Shown one piece after another: positions 9,233 to 20,250 of a stretch of 54,764 nt of DNA (positions are counted from its first letter, which is position 1; every line of letters starts with the position of its first letter). The DNA lies in assembly GCA_020346185.1 (NCBI GenBank), contig CP070775.1, positions 3,187,584 to 3,242,347 of the forward strand, read 5' to 3'. Made by a program: the position numbers and the translations under genes. Below the pieces are notes generated by a model. It ran no database searches. It was not told the DNA's origin and saw only the letters and a program-made list of their open reading frames with translations. This DNA comes from Betaproteobacteria bacterium (GTDB taxonomy: Bacteria > Pseudomonadota > Gammaproteobacteria > Burkholderiales > Eutrophovitaceae).

Positions 9233-9820
9233 TTACAGACTTCCCTTGGTCGACGGCAACGCCTGGCTCGCGCGCGGATCTATCTCGGTCGCTGCACGTA
9301 CGGCCCGGCCGAAAGCCTTGAAGATGGTTTCGGCCTGGTGGTGCGCGTTACCGCCAGTCAGATTGTCCAGGTGCACGGTGATCTGCGCATGATTGACGAA
9401 ACCTTGGAAGAACTCGTGAATCAGGTCAACATCGAACTCGCCGATGGTGGCGCGAACATAGTCGACCCGATACGCCAGACCAGGACGACCAGACAGGTCA
9501 ATCACCGCACGTGAAAGAGCTTCGTCCAGTGGCACATAGGCGTGGCCATAGCGTCGCAAGCCTTTCTTGTCGCCGACCGCTTTCGCAAACGCTTGCCCGA
9601 AAGTGATGCCAACGTCCTCGACCGTGTGGTGCGCATCGATGTGCAGGTCACCCTTGGCCTCGACATTCAGGTCGATCAACCCATGTCGTGCAACCTGATC
9701 GAGCATGTGATCGAAGAATCCGATCCCCGTTGCCAAACTGGACTGCCCACTGCCATCCAGGTCCAGTTCGACCCTGACCTGCGTCTCGAGCGTATTACGA
9801 GTGACCTGTGACTTGCGCAT
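9233..9820 (-). CDS. hisB: Imidazoleglycerol-phosphate dehydratase (monofunctional)
   Basis: Dehydrates imidazole glycerol phosphate to imidazole acetol phosphate, using manganese. The 195-aa protein has the two metal-binding repeats: [11 protein letters not shown] early and [15 protein letters not shown] late, plus GFFDHMLDQ near the N-terminus. The histidinol-phosphatase domain found at the N-terminus of the enteric HisB is absent, so the phosphatase step must be encoded elsewhere. It is 22 bases upstream of hisH. Confidence 0.97.
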   Translation of the reverse strand: MRKSQVTRNTLETQVRVELDLDGSGQSSLATGIGFFDHMLDQVARHGLIDLNVEAKGDLHIDAHHTVEDVGITFGQAFAKAVGDKKGLRRYGHAYVPLDEALSRAVIDLSGRPGLAYRVDYVRATIGEFDVDLIHEFFQGFVNHAQITVHLDNLTGGNAHHQAETIFKAFGRAVRAATEIDPRASQALPSTKGSL

Positions 9821-9909
9821 TGCGAGTGAATTCTTCAGCTAAGTGCAATCGTAACTCAAATCATCACAGCCGGTGCGATCGGATGGGGCGCAAGTCAATC
9901 AGGTGGAAA

Positions 9910-10971
9910 TTAGTTGAGCAGCGCACGCAACGCGCTGAGCAAGATGTCGCACTGCGCATCCGTGCCGACCGTAATCCGCAAGTAAGCAGCGACCCGCGGC
10001 GGATTGCGAAAGTGACGAACAATGACGCCTCGCTCACGAAGGCTCGCCGACAGCTCGGAGGATTCACGGCCACCATGACGAGTCAATACGAAATTCGCCG
10101 CCGACGGCAACACCTCGAAACCCAGATCATGTAACCCCTTGACCAGTCGACGGCGACTGTCGATGATCTTGCGCGCGCTTCTGGCAACGTGGTCGACGTC
10201 TTCGATCCCGGCGATCGCCGCTCTCTGCGCGAGCCGGTCAAGCGGATACGAATTAAAGCTGTCCTTGACCCGGTCGAGGGCGGCGATGAGGTCTGGATGA
10301 CCGATCGCATAACCGACGCGGAGACCAGCCAGAGAATGCGATTTCGACAGTGTTCGCGTGACCAGAAGCTGCGAATAGCGATGTACCAACGGCACCACCG
10401 ATTCACAACCGAAGTGAACATACGCTTCGTCGATCACCACCACCGAATCGCTGTTTGCCTCAAGCAGTCGTTCTAGCTTCGACACCTCGAGCGCAAGCCC
10501 GGTCGGTGCGTTCGGATTCGGAAAAACAATCCCACCGTTCTCACGCACATAGTCGTCAACGCTTATTTCGAATTGCGCGTTGAGCGAGATTTCCTCGTAT
10601 GGCGTGCCGAACAAGCGACAGTAAACGGGATAGAAACTATATGTGATGTCGGGAAAAAGTACCGGATCACGGTGAGTGAGCAGAGCCCGAAATGTGTGCG
10701 CCAGCACTTCATCCGAGCCGTTGCCGACAAACACGTTGTCAGGCGAGACGCCGTTGCGACGGGCTATCGCCGCGCGCAGCTCAGCACTGACCGGATCGGG
10801 ATACAAGCGCAACGAATCATTGATCTGGCTGCGCAGCACTTCGAGCACCCTCGGGCTCGGACCATAGGGGTTTTCATTGGTATTCAGTTTGACGACGTCA
10901 GGGCCCTCGACCTGCTCGCCCGGGACATACGGGGTCAGACCATGAACGACGTCACTCCAGAAGCGGCTCAT
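9910..10971 (-). CDS. hisC: Histidinol-phosphate aminotransferase
   Basis: PLP-dependent aminotransferase converting imidazole acetol phosphate to L-histidinol phosphate. Seen motifs: KLNTNENPYGPSPRV at the start, NPNAPTG, DEAYVHFG, and the PLP lysine in TLSKSHSLAGLRVGYAIG. The frame is open to 11061, but that stretch overlaps hisD. The ATG at 10971 comes one base after the hisD stop and gives a 353-aa protein of normal length. The position between hisD and hisB is characteristic of Betaproteobacteria. Confidence 0.96.
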   Translation of the reverse strand: MSRFWSDVVHGLTPYVPGEQVEGPDVVKLNTNENPYGPSPRVLEVLRSQINDSLRLYPDPVSAELRAAIARRNGVSPDNVFVGNGSDEVLAHTFRALLTHRDPVLFPDITYSFYPVYCRLFGTPYEEISLNAQFEISVDDYVRENGGIVFPNPNAPTGLALEVSKLERLLEANSDSVVVIDEAYVHFGCESVVPLVHRYSQLLVTRTLSKSHSLAGLRVGYAIGHPDLIAALDRVKDSFNSYPLDRLAQRAAIAGIEDVDHVARSARKIIDSRRRLVKGLHDLGFEVLPSAANFVLTRHGGRESSELSASLRERGVIVRHFRNPPRVAAYLRITVGTDAQCDILLSALRALLN

Positions 10972-10972
10972 A

Positions 10973-12268
10973 TCAATAACGCAGCCGCGCGGCTTGCGCA
11001 TGGGCAGCCAAACCTTCTCCATCGGCCAATTCGGCAGCAATGGGACCCAAGCTGGCAGCACCGTCAGCAGATACCGATACCAGGCTGGTGCGCTTCTGAA
11101 AGTCGTAAACGCCTAACGGCGATGAAAAGCGCGCCGTACGCGCCGTGGGCAGAACATGGTTCGGGCCGGCGCAGTAGTCGCCGAGGGACTCAGACGCATA
11201 GCGGCCGAGAAAAACTGCGCCGGCGTGACGAATCCGATCGAGCAAGGCCTCCGGGTCCTCGACAGACAACTCCAGGTGTTCAGGCGCGATCTGATTTGCG
11301 ATGTCACACGCCTCATCAAGACTGCAAACATGAATCAGCGCACCGCGATCGCGCAATGAAACCTCTATCACTTGCCTGCGTGGCATGACGGCCAACTGGC
11401 TCTCGATACGCGCTGAGACCCGGTCAAGGAAAGCGGTATCCGGACTGAGCAGGATGGCCTGGGCCATTTCATCATGTTCAGCCTGCGAGAACAGATCCAT
11501 AGCAATCCAGTCAGGGTCGGTCGCCCCGTCACAGATCACCAGGATCTCGGATGGTCCCGCCACCATGTCGATGCCGACCACGCCAAATACGCGGCGCTTC
11601 GCAGCCGCAACGTAGGCGTTGCCCGGTCCGACAATCTTGTCGACTTGCGGGATGCTGTTGGTACCGTAGGCCAGCGCAGCCACCGCCTGCACTCCGCCAA
11701 CCGTAAACACACGGTCCACTCCCGCAATATGCGCAGCCGCCAGCACCAGATCATTGCGCTGCCCTTTTGGCGTCGGAACAACCATGATCACTTCGCCAAC
11801 ACCGGCAACTTTGGCCGGGATCGTATTCATCAACACGGTCGAGGGGTACGCCGCCTTGCCACCTGGCACGTACACCCCAACACGGTCGAGTGCGGTGACT
11901 TTCTGCCCCAATCGTGTGCCATCCGCCTCAACAAAACCCCACGACTCCACCCGTTGCTTGTCGTGATAGGCGCGGATGCGGGACGCAGCCGTCTCGAGCG
12001 CGTGGCGCTGTTGTTGTGGCAACCTGGCAAACGCTGCGCGCAATTGCTCCGCCGGCAAGGTCAATTCACCGACCGTGTTGACGGCAAGCTTGTCGAAGCG
12101 GGCGGTGTAATCGAGCACTGCCTTGTCGCCATGCTGGCGCACGGCGAGCAGGATCTCCGTTACTGTCGATTCGACACCTTCGTCCTGCGTCGCTTCAAAC
12201 GCCAGCAAACTGCCGAGCTTTTCAGCGAAATTAGCGTCGCTGGTGGAGAGCCTAGTGATGATGCTCAT
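10973..12268 (-). CDS. hisD: Histidinol dehydrogenase
   Basis: Last two oxidations of histidine synthesis: histidinol to histidinal to histidine, with NAD and zinc. The 431-aa length is typical. Motifs seen: [14 protein letters not shown], the long [16 protein letters not shown] substrate and NAD region, [21 protein letters not shown], the catalytic EHLE in APEHLEL, and [14 protein letters not shown] near the C-terminus. It overlaps hisG by four bases and runs into hisC with one base between. Confidence 0.97.
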   Translation of the reverse strand: MSIITRLSTSDANFAEKLGSLLAFEATQDEGVESTVTEILLAVRQHGDKAVLDYTARFDKLAVNTVGELTLPAEQLRAAFARLPQQQRHALETAASRIRAYHDKQRVESWGFVEADGTRLGQKVTALDRVGVYVPGGKAAYPSTVLMNTIPAKVAGVGEVIMVVPTPKGQRNDLVLAAAHIAGVDRVFTVGGVQAVAALAYGTNSIPQVDKIVGPGNAYVAAAKRRVFGVVGIDMVAGPSEILVICDGATDPDWIAMDLFSQAEHDEMAQAILLSPDTAFLDRVSARIESQLAVMPRRQVIEVSLRDRGALIHVCSLDEACDIANQIAPEHLELSVEDPEALLDRIRHAGAVFLGRYASESLGDYCAGPNHVLPTARTARFSSPLGVYDFQKRTSLVSVSADGAASLGPIAAELADGEGLAAHAQAARLRY

Positions 12269-12930
12269 CGCTTCGCACCGCCCACAGCAGCGGAGAACGC
12301 GTCAAGCAACGGTTGAACGCTAGTTCGCTTGAGCTTCAGCGCGGCTTGATTCACGATCAGTCGCGAACTGATCGGCATGACTTCCTCAACCGCTCGCAAA
12401 TTGTTGGCTTTGAGCGTGTTGCCGCTTGATACTAGGTCGACAATCGCCTCCGCCAAACCCGCCAACGGCGCAAGCTCCATCGATCCATACAGCTTTATCA
12501 AATCGACGTGTACGCCCTTCTCGCCGAAGTGTTCGCGCGCGGTCTTGACGTATTTGGTGGCAACGCGCAATCGCGCACCCCGCCGTACCGCTGACTCATA
12601 ATCGAAATCGTTAGCAACTGCCACCATCATCCGACAGCACGCAATGCGTAGATCCAGAGGCTGGTACAGGCCGTCTCCGCCTTGCTCCAGAAGCACATCT
12701 TTGCCAGCGATTCCCATATCAGCCGCGCCGTACTGCACATAGGTGGGCACGTCAGAGGCGCGTACGATGATAATCTTCACCTCAGCACGATTGGTGGCAA
12801 TAACCAGTTTGCGGGACTTTTCCGGATCGTCGGCTGGTATGATCCCGGCAGCTTTGAGCAATGGCAGCGTCTCGTCAAATATCCGCCCTTTTGACAAAGC
12901 CAATGTGATGATTCCCCTATCGCCTACCAA
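12265..12930 (-). CDS. hisG: ATP phosphoribosyltransferase (short form)
   Basis: First, committed step of histidine synthesis. The 221-aa product is the short HisG form (no C-terminal regulatory domain), which needs the HisZ partner for activity and histidine feedback; hisZ is not in this window. Motifs: [26 protein letters not shown], and [15 protein letters not shown]. No ATG or GTG lies in frame ahead of the conserved region. The apparent start is TTG at 12930, with AGGA eight bases upstream, which may keep expression low. It follows murA by 127 bases. Confidence 0.93.
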   Translation of the reverse strand: MVGDRGIITLALSKGRIFDETLPLLKAAGIIPADDPEKSRKLVIATNRAEVKIIIVRASDVPTYVQYGAADMGIAGKDVLLEQGGDGLYQPLDLRIACCRMMVAVANDFDYESAVRRGARLRVATKYVKTAREHFGEKGVHVDLIKLYGSMELAPLAGLAEAIVDLVSSGNTLKANNLRAVEEVMPISSRLIVNQAALKLKRTSVQPLLDAFSAAVGGAKR

Positions 12931-13057
12931 GACACAGTTCCTGATCTTCTAGCCATTAGTCAAAATGATCCCGCCCGCCGCCGCGTGCAGCTGGTAATCA
13001 TGCACCTCACCTCCTGTAGCTGCGACACGCGATGACGCGGCCTGCCGTGAAACCGCG

Positions 13058-14326
<1,269 letters not shown>

Positions 14327-14563
14327 CTACTGTTCAGCCCACTGCTCCGGGGTTAGTGTACGCATCGAGAGTGCATGAATTTCCTCGCGCATGCGATCGC
14401 CAAGCGCCCGATAGACGACCTGATGCTGTTGGACGCGATTCTTGTTGCGAAACTCCGGACTGACGATAACGGCTTCGAAATGCTGGCCGTCCCCGATCAC
14501 TTCAACGTGATCGCAAGCGAGGCTATCCTTGATATACGACTTGACGGTCTCGGGCGTAAGCAT
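14327..14563 (-). CDS. ibaG: BolA/IbaG-family protein
   Basis: Small (78 aa) BolA-like protein of the YrbA/IbaG branch. It has the class II KH-like core with VEVIGDGQHFEAVIVSPEF and the conserved QHQVVYRALGDRM. The family pairs with monothiol glutaredoxins around iron-sulphur clusters and acts in acid or envelope stress. The position directly upstream of murA is conserved across Proteobacteria, and that neighbourhood favours IbaG over BolA proper. Confidence 0.9.
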   Translation of the reverse strand: MLTPETVKSYIKDSLACDHVEVIGDGQHFEAVIVSPEFRNKNRVQQHQVVYRALGDRMREEIHALSMRTLTPEQWAEQ

Positions 14564-14584
14564 CTTTTAGGTAGACGCGTGGCG

Positions 14585-15352
14585 TCAAGCACGCAGCTTG
14601 TAACCACGTCTAATCAGCAGCAAAGTCACGAATGATAAGGCCAAAAGGGCACCGCCCACAATCACCAGGCTCGAATGAGGCGACACGTCGGACACGCCGA
14701 AAAAACCATAGCGAAAACCGTCAATCATGTAGAAGAACGGATTGAGCTTTGACGCCTGCTGCCAGACGTCCGGCAACGAGTGGATCGAATAGAACACGCC
14801 CGAGAGAAAGGTAAGTGGAATGATGATGAAGTTCTGAAATGCAGCGATCTGATCAAACTTCTCGGCCCAAATCCCACAGAGCAATCCGAGCGTCCCCAAC
14901 ATCGCCGAGCCAAGAAATGCAAACAGGAAGACCCATACCGGTTGTGCCAGCGGTATCGATACGAACGGCGACGTCGCAAGCAACACCCCACTACCAACCA
15001 GCAGTCCGCGCGCGCAAGCGGCCAGCACGTACGCCAGATAGAACTGGCTATGGGTCAGCGGCGTCAGGAGCACAAACACGATATTGCCCGTGATCTTCGA
15101 CTGAGCAATGCTCGATGACGTATTGGCAAAGGAATTTTGCAGCAGAGACATCATAGCCAGACCGGGAATCAGGAAGCTGCCATAAGCAACCCCGGGGTAG
15201 ACCTGCACACGGCCTTCGAGTACGTGCGAGAAGATCAGTAAGTAGAGAATGGCGGTCAAAATCGGCGCCAGGACGGTCTGGAATGCGACCTTGCGGAATC
15301 GCAGGATTTCCTTGTAGAACAGTGTTAGAAAACCGCCCAAGTTAGTATCCAC
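14585..15352 (-). CDS. ABC-2 type transporter permease (YadH-like)
   Basis: Inner-membrane half of an ABC exporter with about six membrane helices in 255 aa. It has the ABC-2 signature region LSGVFYSIHSLPDVWQ, followed by a helix and KLNPFFYMIDGFRYG, as in YadH. Its ATP-binding partner overlaps it by 11 bases. The substrate is not known. The position between mla genes and ibaG-murA suggests an envelope lipid or polysaccharide, but this is inference. Confidence 0.88.
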   Translation of the reverse strand: MDTNLGGFLTLFYKEILRFRKVAFQTVLAPILTAILYLLIFSHVLEGRVQVYPGVAYGSFLIPGLAMMSLLQNSFANTSSSIAQSKITGNIVFVLLTPLTHSQFYLAYVLAACARGLLVGSGVLLATSPFVSIPLAQPVWVFLFAFLGSAMLGTLGLLCGIWAEKFDQIAAFQNFIIIPLTFLSGVFYSIHSLPDVWQQASKLNPFFYMIDGFRYGFFGVSDVSPHSSLVIVGGALLALSFVTLLLIRRGYKLRA

Positions 15353-16244
15353 GCATGATCGACATGAAAACCTCCTCCAGATCAGGCTGAGTCAGTTCCA
15401 TGCCGGCGATCTCGCGATGACAGCGGCGCAATTCCGCCAGGACTTCCTCGACCTGGGCATAGTCGCGCAACGCCAGGACCCACTCGCCATTGCTTCCCGG
15501 AGCGGCAAGCAATGGTTGCAGTGAGTCCGGCAGAGACTCGCCGACCATCCGCAAGCGCAGCTTCAAGGCAGAGAATCGCTTGAGCAAATTCTCAGTTGAA
15601 TCGAGCACAACCATCCGCCCCTGCTTGAGCATGCCAATACGCGTGCAAAGCGATTCGGCCTCCTCCAGATAGTGCGTCGTCAGCACAATGGTATGCCCTT
15701 CCTCGTTGAGCCGGCGAATGAACTCCCACAAGCCTTGGCGCAAATCGACATCGACGCCGGCGGTCGGCTCATCCAGGATGATCACCGGTGGTTTGTGAAC
15801 CAGCGCCTGCGCCACCAGCACCCGTCGCTTCATGCCACCAGACAGGGAACGCATGTTGGCATCGGCTTTAGGCACCAGATCCAGACGCTCGAGAATTTCG
15901 TCAATCCAGTTATCGTTGCGCCGCAAACCGTAGTACCCGGATTGCAGGCGCAAGGTCTCGCGGACTGAGAAAAATGGATCGAACACCAGCTCCTGCGGCA
16001 CTACACCGAGTGAACGACGCGCCTGCTGATAATCCGCAACGACATGATGTCCCATGACGCGCACCGAGCCTGCATCGGCCTTCGCCAAGCCCGCGATAAG
16101 ACTGATCAAAGTGGTCTTGCCGGCCCCGTTAGGACCAAGCAGCGCGAAGAACTCGCCGTGCGCAACATCGAGATCGATTGCCGACAGCGCTTGCACCGTG
16201 CCATAGGCCTTGCTCACACCCCGTACTTCAATAGCTGGCCGCAT
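15342..16244 (-). CDS. ABC transporter ATP-binding protein (YadG-like)
   Basis: Cytoplasmic ATPase (300 aa) with Walker [10 protein letters not shown], signature SLSGGMKRR, Walker B VIILDEPTAGVD and the switch His in LTTHYLEEAE. The C-terminal 70 residues form the usual extension of ABC-2 exporters. It overlaps the YadH-like gene by 11 bases, so both are translated together, and it follows the mla genes on the same strand. Confidence 0.92.
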   Translation of the reverse strand: MRPAIEVRGVSKAYGTVQALSAIDLDVAHGEFFALLGPNGAGKTTLISLIAGLAKADAGSVRVMGHHVVADYQQARRSLGVVPQELVFDPFFSVRETLRLQSGYYGLRRNDNWIDEILERLDLVPKADANMRSLSGGMKRRVLVAQALVHKPPVIILDEPTAGVDVDLRQGLWEFIRRLNEEGHTIVLTTHYLEEAESLCTRIGMLKQGRMVVLDSTENLLKRFSALKLRLRMVGESLPDSLQPLLAAPGSNGEWVLALRDYAQVEEVLAELRRCHREIAGMELTQPDLEEVFMSIMRGY

Positions 16245-16304
16245 GTCGTCGCAATCGGTCCGTCTTATTATTGGTTGGTCGCAGGGATCACGCGCGCGCG
16301 AGAA

Positions 16305-16592
16305 CTATTCCCCATCGAGCAAGATCAAGTGTTCAACACCATAGAGATTGGTCAGGCTCTTGATAGCTTTACCGAGTTTGGCAAAACGCACTTCCGTGCC
16401 CTTGATCCGCGCCTGTCGGGACCACTCGAGCATGAGGCTCACGGAAGCCGAGTCGATCTCGCTGACTTCGGAAAAATCAATCACCACCGGCGATCGGCCA
16501 AGCTGTCGGACGCCCGCCTCAAGCAGCGCTGCCGCATTCTCCATTGTGACCGGCCCGCTGACGTAGAGCCGGCCATCTGCCTCATGGATCAC
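16305..16592 (-). CDS. mlaB: STAS-domain protein of the Mla phospholipid transporter
   Basis: A single STAS domain (95 aa) with the typical sequence VVIDFSEVSEIDSASVSLMLEW around the conserved serine. In the Mla complex MlaB binds MlaF and is needed for ATPase activity. It overlaps mlaC by four bases. The gene is last in the mla set, in the usual order F-E-D-C-B. Confidence 0.88.
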   Translation of the reverse strand: MIHEADGRLYVSGPVTMENAAALLEAGVRQLGRSPVVIDFSEVSEIDSASVSLMLEWSRQARIKGTEVRFAKLGKAIKSLTNLYGVEHLILLDGE

Positions 16593-17230
16593 TGTTTGTT
16601 TGCAGCGGCGGACAAGTCCCTGGCATTCTTCTGAATCAGGCTGTCGAGCAGACCTTGAATGCCGCTTCGCTGGATTTCCTGGGAGAAAATGTTTCGGTAA
16701 TTGATGATCAGGCTGGCCCCGCCCATGCGCACATCAAAGACCTTCCAGCCGCTGTCCGTGAGCGCCATATCGTAGTCGACTGTTACCGGTTGCGCACCAC
16801 CTGGCAGCCGGATCAAGGTGTTAACGGTGGCATCAGTGGCGTCGCTGCTCGCGCGCAACGGCCGATACTCGACAAAGATGGCGTTGTACATACCAAACGC
16901 TGATGCATAGGACCGGATCAGCAGCGTGCGGAACTCCCGAATCAGCGCCGTGCGCTGTTCCGGCGTGGCTTGTCGCCATGGCCGACCAACCGCTAACCTG
17001 GTCATTCTTGGGAAATCGAAGTGAGGTGCAATCTTCTGCTCCATGACTTCAGCAATCCTGCCCACGTCGCCAGACCGAACTCGCTCGTCACTGCGGACGA
17101 TTTCCAACACCTCTTCTATCGTCTGCCTGACCAACACGTCAGGAGGTACTGGTGCTGCCGACACAGTGGACATCGCCATGCCCAGGATTGCCATCGCCAG
17201 CACCAGGCGTTTCGCTGCATCAACGATCAT
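16589..17230 (-). CDS. mlaC: Periplasmic phospholipid-binding protein MlaC
   Basis: Soluble shuttle carrying phospholipids between the outer-membrane and inner-membrane Mla complexes. The 213-aa precursor has a signal peptide with cleavage probably after STVSA (about residue 25), then the Tol-tolerance Ttg2 fold: ...HFDFPRMTRLAVGRPWRQAT and SGWKVFDVRMGGASLI. It overlaps mlaB by four bases and sits 42 bases after mlaD. Confidence 0.94.
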   Translation of the reverse strand: MIVDAAKRLVLAMAILGMAMSTVSAAPVPPDVLVRQTIEEVLEIVRSDERVRSGDVGRIAEVMEQKIAPHFDFPRMTRLAVGRPWRQATPEQRTALIREFRTLLIRSYASAFGMYNAIFVEYRPLRASSDATDATVNTLIRLPGGAQPVTVDYDMALTDSGWKVFDVRMGGASLIINYRNIFSQEIQRSGIQGLLDSLIQKNARDLSAAANKQ

Positions 17231-17272
17231 GTTTGAATCTCCATTCTCAAAACCAAGGTCGATCGAACGGCA

Positions 17273-17743
17273 TCAGTTGCGTGCCCCGCCTTCGGCCGCC
17301 TTGCCGTAAAGGAACTGTCCGATCACTTTCTCGAGCACGATTGCTGATTGTGTGAGCCTGACCCTGTCACCGTCCCCGAGCAGCTCCGCATCGCTACCAC
17401 CATCAATCCCGATAAACTGATCGCCCAGCAAACCAGAGGTGAGAATCGAAACCGAGCTGTCTTTCGGGAATTCATAGCGCTTGTCGATACGCATCGTCAC
17501 TTTCGCACGTAACGACTGGTTATCGAAGCCGATTCCCTCGACCCGACCGACCACCACGCCGGCACTCTTGACGGGTGCACGCACCTTGAGGCCACCGATA
17601 TTGTCGAATTGAGCAGTTATGGCATAGCCGTCTGACACACTAACCGAACTGGCGTTCCCCACTTTGAGCGCAAGTACCAGCAGGCCAATCAGGCCGGCTG
17701 TTACAAATATTCCCACCCACAAATCGATCGTCGTGCGCTCCAT
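17273..17743 (-). CDS. mlaD: MCE-domain substrate-binding protein MlaD
   Basis: Inner-membrane-anchored MCE protein that forms the hexameric ring of the MlaFEDB complex. It has one N-terminal membrane helix (about residues 8-26), then a single MCE domain (about 40-115) with FDNIGGLKVRAPVKSAGVVVG and the ILTSGLLGDQFIGID stretch. The 156-aa length matches other short MlaD proteins. Confidence 0.95.
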   Translation of the reverse strand: MERTTIDLWVGIFVTAGLIGLLVLALKVGNASSVSVSDGYAITAQFDNIGGLKVRAPVKSAGVVVGRVEGIGFDNQSLRAKVTMRIDKRYEFPKDSSVSILTSGLLGDQFIGIDGGSDAELLGDGDRVRLTQSAIVLEKVIGQFLYGKAAEGGARN

Positions 17744-17746
17744 TAT

Positions 17747-18541
17747 TCAGACTCCAGTAAACATAAAAGCAGTCAGCACAAAATCGAGCGCCAGAACGGC
17801 AAGCGCCGAAGTGACCACTGTGCGCGTGACGGCGTGCGATACGCCTTCAGCTGTTGGCGGTGCATCATAGCCCTCGAACACCGCAATCGCGGTTACCGCT
17901 CCGCCGAACACGATGCTCTTGATGACGCCATTCACTATATCGTCCCAAAAATCGACATTCGACTGCATCTGTGACCAAAACGCACCAGCATCCACCCCGA
18001 TGACAACGACCGTAATCAGATAGCCGCCGAATACGCCCATGGCGCTGAAAATCGCTGCCAGCAAAGGCATTGAAATGAAACCGCCCCAAAACATCGGCGC
18101 CAGAACCCGCGAATAGGGGTCCACCGCCATCATCTCCATCGCGGATAATTGCTCGGTTGACTTCATGATGCCGATTTCCGCAGTAATCGCCGAGCCAGCG
18201 CGGCTGGCGAACAGCAATGCGGAAACGACTGGGCCCAGTTCGCGTACCAGCGACAATGCTACCAGGGTGCCAACCGCTTCGGCCGAACCGTAACGTTTCA
18301 GGGTTTCGTAGCCCTGCAACCCGAGCACGAGCCCCACAAACAGTCCCGATACGACGATAATGATAAGCGACAGCGCCCCGGCAAAGTACACCTCGTCGAT
18401 CAGCAGGTGAATTCGCCGGAAGGTGGTTGCCGAGCGACGTAACACGATACTCATGAAGCGGCTCGCAGCACCCATACGCCAGACGCCATCGACGGCGAGC
18501 TGGCCAACCAGTCGCAACCCTCGCACCATCGCAGAATTCAT
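17747..18541 (-). CDS. mlaE: Phospholipid transporter permease MlaE
   Basis: Membrane permease of the Mla ABC complex, 264 aa with five or six helices. Family marks are LRELGPVVSALL-like VRELGPVVSALLFASRAGSA and the EIG/MEMMAVDP segment (TAEIGIMKSTEQLSAMEMM). The start follows the mlaF stop with no gap (TGA then ATG), so translation is coupled. A start further in cannot be excluded, since the first 20 residues are variable in this family. Confidence 0.95.
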   Translation of the reverse strand: MNSAMVRGLRLVGQLAVDGVWRMGAASRFMSIVLRRSATTFRRIHLLIDEVYFAGALSLIIIVVSGLFVGLVLGLQGYETLKRYGSAEAVGTLVALSLVRELGPVVSALLFASRAGSAITAEIGIMKSTEQLSAMEMMAVDPYSRVLAPMFWGGFISMPLLAAIFSAMGVFGGYLITVVVIGVDAGAFWSQMQSNVDFWDDIVNGVIKSIVFGGAVTAIAVFEGYDAPPTAEGVSHAVTRTVVTSALAVLALDFVLTAFMFTGV

Positions 18542-19390
18542 TCACCCTCCCAGACCGAGATCCGTTTCGTAAGCGCCCGCCGGGTAGTGAAATCGCACCG
18601 GGCCGTCGATATGCCCCTCGACGAACTGACGAACGTAGGGTTCATTGGATGTTCGCATTTGCTCGGGTGTGCCCTGCGCAACGATCTCGCCACGTGACAA
18701 GAAACAAACATAGTCAACGATCTTGAACGACTCTGCGACGTCATGGGTAACCACAATCGACGTCGCCCCCAGCGCCGAATTGAGACGCCGGATGAGATTG
18801 GCAATGACCGCCATCGAAATCGGATCGAGCCCGGTAAAGGGCTCGTCGTACATGATCAGCTGCGGATCGAGCGCGATAGCGCGCGCCAGTGCCACGCGTC
18901 GCGCCATGCCGCCTGACAACTCAGCGGGCTTAAGTTTATGCGCGCCGCGCAGTCCCACCGCATGCAGTTTCATCAGCACCAGATCCTTGACCATGGCTTC
19001 GGGCAAACGCAAATGTTCCCGTATCGGGAAAGCCACGTTCTCGAACACTGACAGATCGGTAAAGAGCGCGCCAAACTGAAACAACATCCCCATGCGCCGC
19101 CGCGCGGCGTACAGACGCGCGTGGGACATCGAACTCACCTCTTCCCCGTCAAAACGCACGCCGCCTTTGTGCGCCTTGATTTGTCCGCCAATCAGTCGCA
19201 GCAGAGTAGTCTTGCCGGAACCGCTGCCTCCCATGATTGCGACCAGCTTACCCCGTGGGAAACCGATACTGAGATTCCGAAGAACGGAATTTGCGCCATA
19301 GGAAAAATCGACTCCGTCGAATTCAACCAGCTGTCGGGTTTGCACTTTACCTTTGAGTTTGTCGTGTCGCGCTGGCATTCTAGCGGACAT
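18542..19390 (-). CDS. mlaF: Phospholipid transporter ATP-binding protein MlaF
   Basis: ATPase of the Mla complex, which keeps outer-membrane lipid asymmetry. Walker A GGSGSGKTTLLR, signature AELSGGMARRVALARA, Walker B LIMYDEPFTGLDP and switch His in VVTHDVAES are all present. The 282-aa length includes a basic N-terminal stretch of about 20 residues (MSARMPARHDKLKGK...), so the true start may be at a later codon. It is the first gene of the long minus-strand run. A divergent ABC ATPase gene starts 103 bases away. Confidence 0.94.
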   Translation of the reverse strand: MSARMPARHDKLKGKVQTRQLVEFDGVDFSYGANSVLRNLSIGFPRGKLVAIMGGSGSGKTTLLRLIGGQIKAHKGGVRFDGEEVSSMSHARLYAARRRMGMLFQFGALFTDLSVFENVAFPIREHLRLPEAMVKDLVLMKLHAVGLRGAHKLKPAELSGGMARRVALARAIALDPQLIMYDEPFTGLDPISMAVIANLIRRLNSALGATSIVVTHDVAESFKIVDYVCFLSRGEIVAQGTPEQMRTSNEPYVRQFVEGHIDGPVRFHYPAGAYETDLGLGG

Positions 19391-19443
19391 GAACGCAGCG
19401 CGCAGTGGAACAGAGTCACCCTTGGTTATGAGGTCGCGTCTTC

Positions 19444-19471
19444 TTGTCTGGCGCGCTGGCTAGAATATATT
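19444..19471 (+). promoter_or_regulatory. Candidate sigma-70 promoter of the ABC ATPase gene
   Basis: TTGTCT (19444-19449), a 16-base spacer, then TATATT (19466-19471), about 22 bases ahead of the ATG at 19494. Both boxes match only partly, so this is a candidate. Confidence 0.4.
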
Positions 19472-19493
19472 TCGGTCACCGCCTGCCCGCTGA

Positions 19494-20222
19494 ATGCATA
19501 TCATGACGGCTGCGTTGGAGTTTTTCGGACTGAGCAAACGTTACGGAGCGATCGAGGCAGTGTCTTCGCTGTCGCTAAGAGTCAATCCAGGCGAGACGTT
19601 CGGGCTGGTTGGCGAAAATGGCGCGGGAAAGACAACACTCATCAAATGTTTGCTCGATTTCTGTGCCATTGATGGCGGAAGCATCAGCATTTTCGGTGTT
19701 CCCAGCGAGCGCACCGATGCTCGCAGTCGGCTAGCGTTCCTGCCGGAGCGATTCGTCCCACCGCATTACCTCACCTCGAGGGACTTCCTGCATTACATGG
19801 CTCGTATGTACGGACGCGACTTCGATCTGCCGGAGTGCATCAACATGCTCACGTCACTCGGCCTGGAGCCGGGCGTGCTGGCACGACCGGTCAGATCGCT
19901 GTCAAAAGGCATGATCCAAAAAATTGGGCTAGCAGGCTGCTTGTTGAGTGCGCGGGAACTGTTGGTGCTCGATGAGCCCACCAGTGGCCTTGACCCAAGG
20001 GCACGGGCGCTGTTCAAGGCTGCAATCCGCTCTGCGCGCACTGCAGGCCGCACCATCTTTCTGACCTCTCACTCGCTGGCTGACGTCGACGAGATGTGCG
20101 ATCAGATCGGCGTCATGCACCAAGGAGCACTGCTCTATAGTGGCGGCCCAGTACAACTGAAACGGCAGTACGATGCGATCTCGCTCGAACAAGCCTTCCT
20201 CAAGTGTATTGGAGAAACTTAA
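19494..20222 (+). CDS. ABC transporter ATP-binding protein at the head of the pilus locus
   Basis: Cytoplasmic ATPase of an ABC-2 exporter, 242 aa. It has Walker A GENGAGKTT, a diverged signature SLSKGMIQKIG (LSKGM in place of LSGGQ, common in this exporter branch), Walker B LVLDEPTSGLDP and the switch His in LTSHSLADVDEM. No permease is adjacent; the only unpaired ABC-2 permease is at 37085-37936, at the far end of the pilus locus. I infer that the two form one transporter. Myxococcus xanthus PilH/PilI is a known precedent for an ABC exporter needed for type IV pili. Start could also be the ATG at 19503. Confidence 0.85.
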   Translation: MHIMTAALEFFGLSKRYGAIEAVSSLSLRVNPGETFGLVGENGAGKTTLIKCLLDFCAIDGGSISIFGVPSERTDARSRLAFLPERFVPPHYLTSRDFLHYMARMYGRDFDLPECINMLTSLGLEPGVLARPVRSLSKGMIQKIGLAGCLLSARELLVLDEPTSGLDPRARALFKAAIRSARTAGRTIFLTSHSLADVDEMCDQIGVMHQGALLYSGGPVQLKRQYDAISLEQAFLKCIGET

Positions 20223-20250
20223 CGCAACCCGATGAACCACAAAGATTTTG

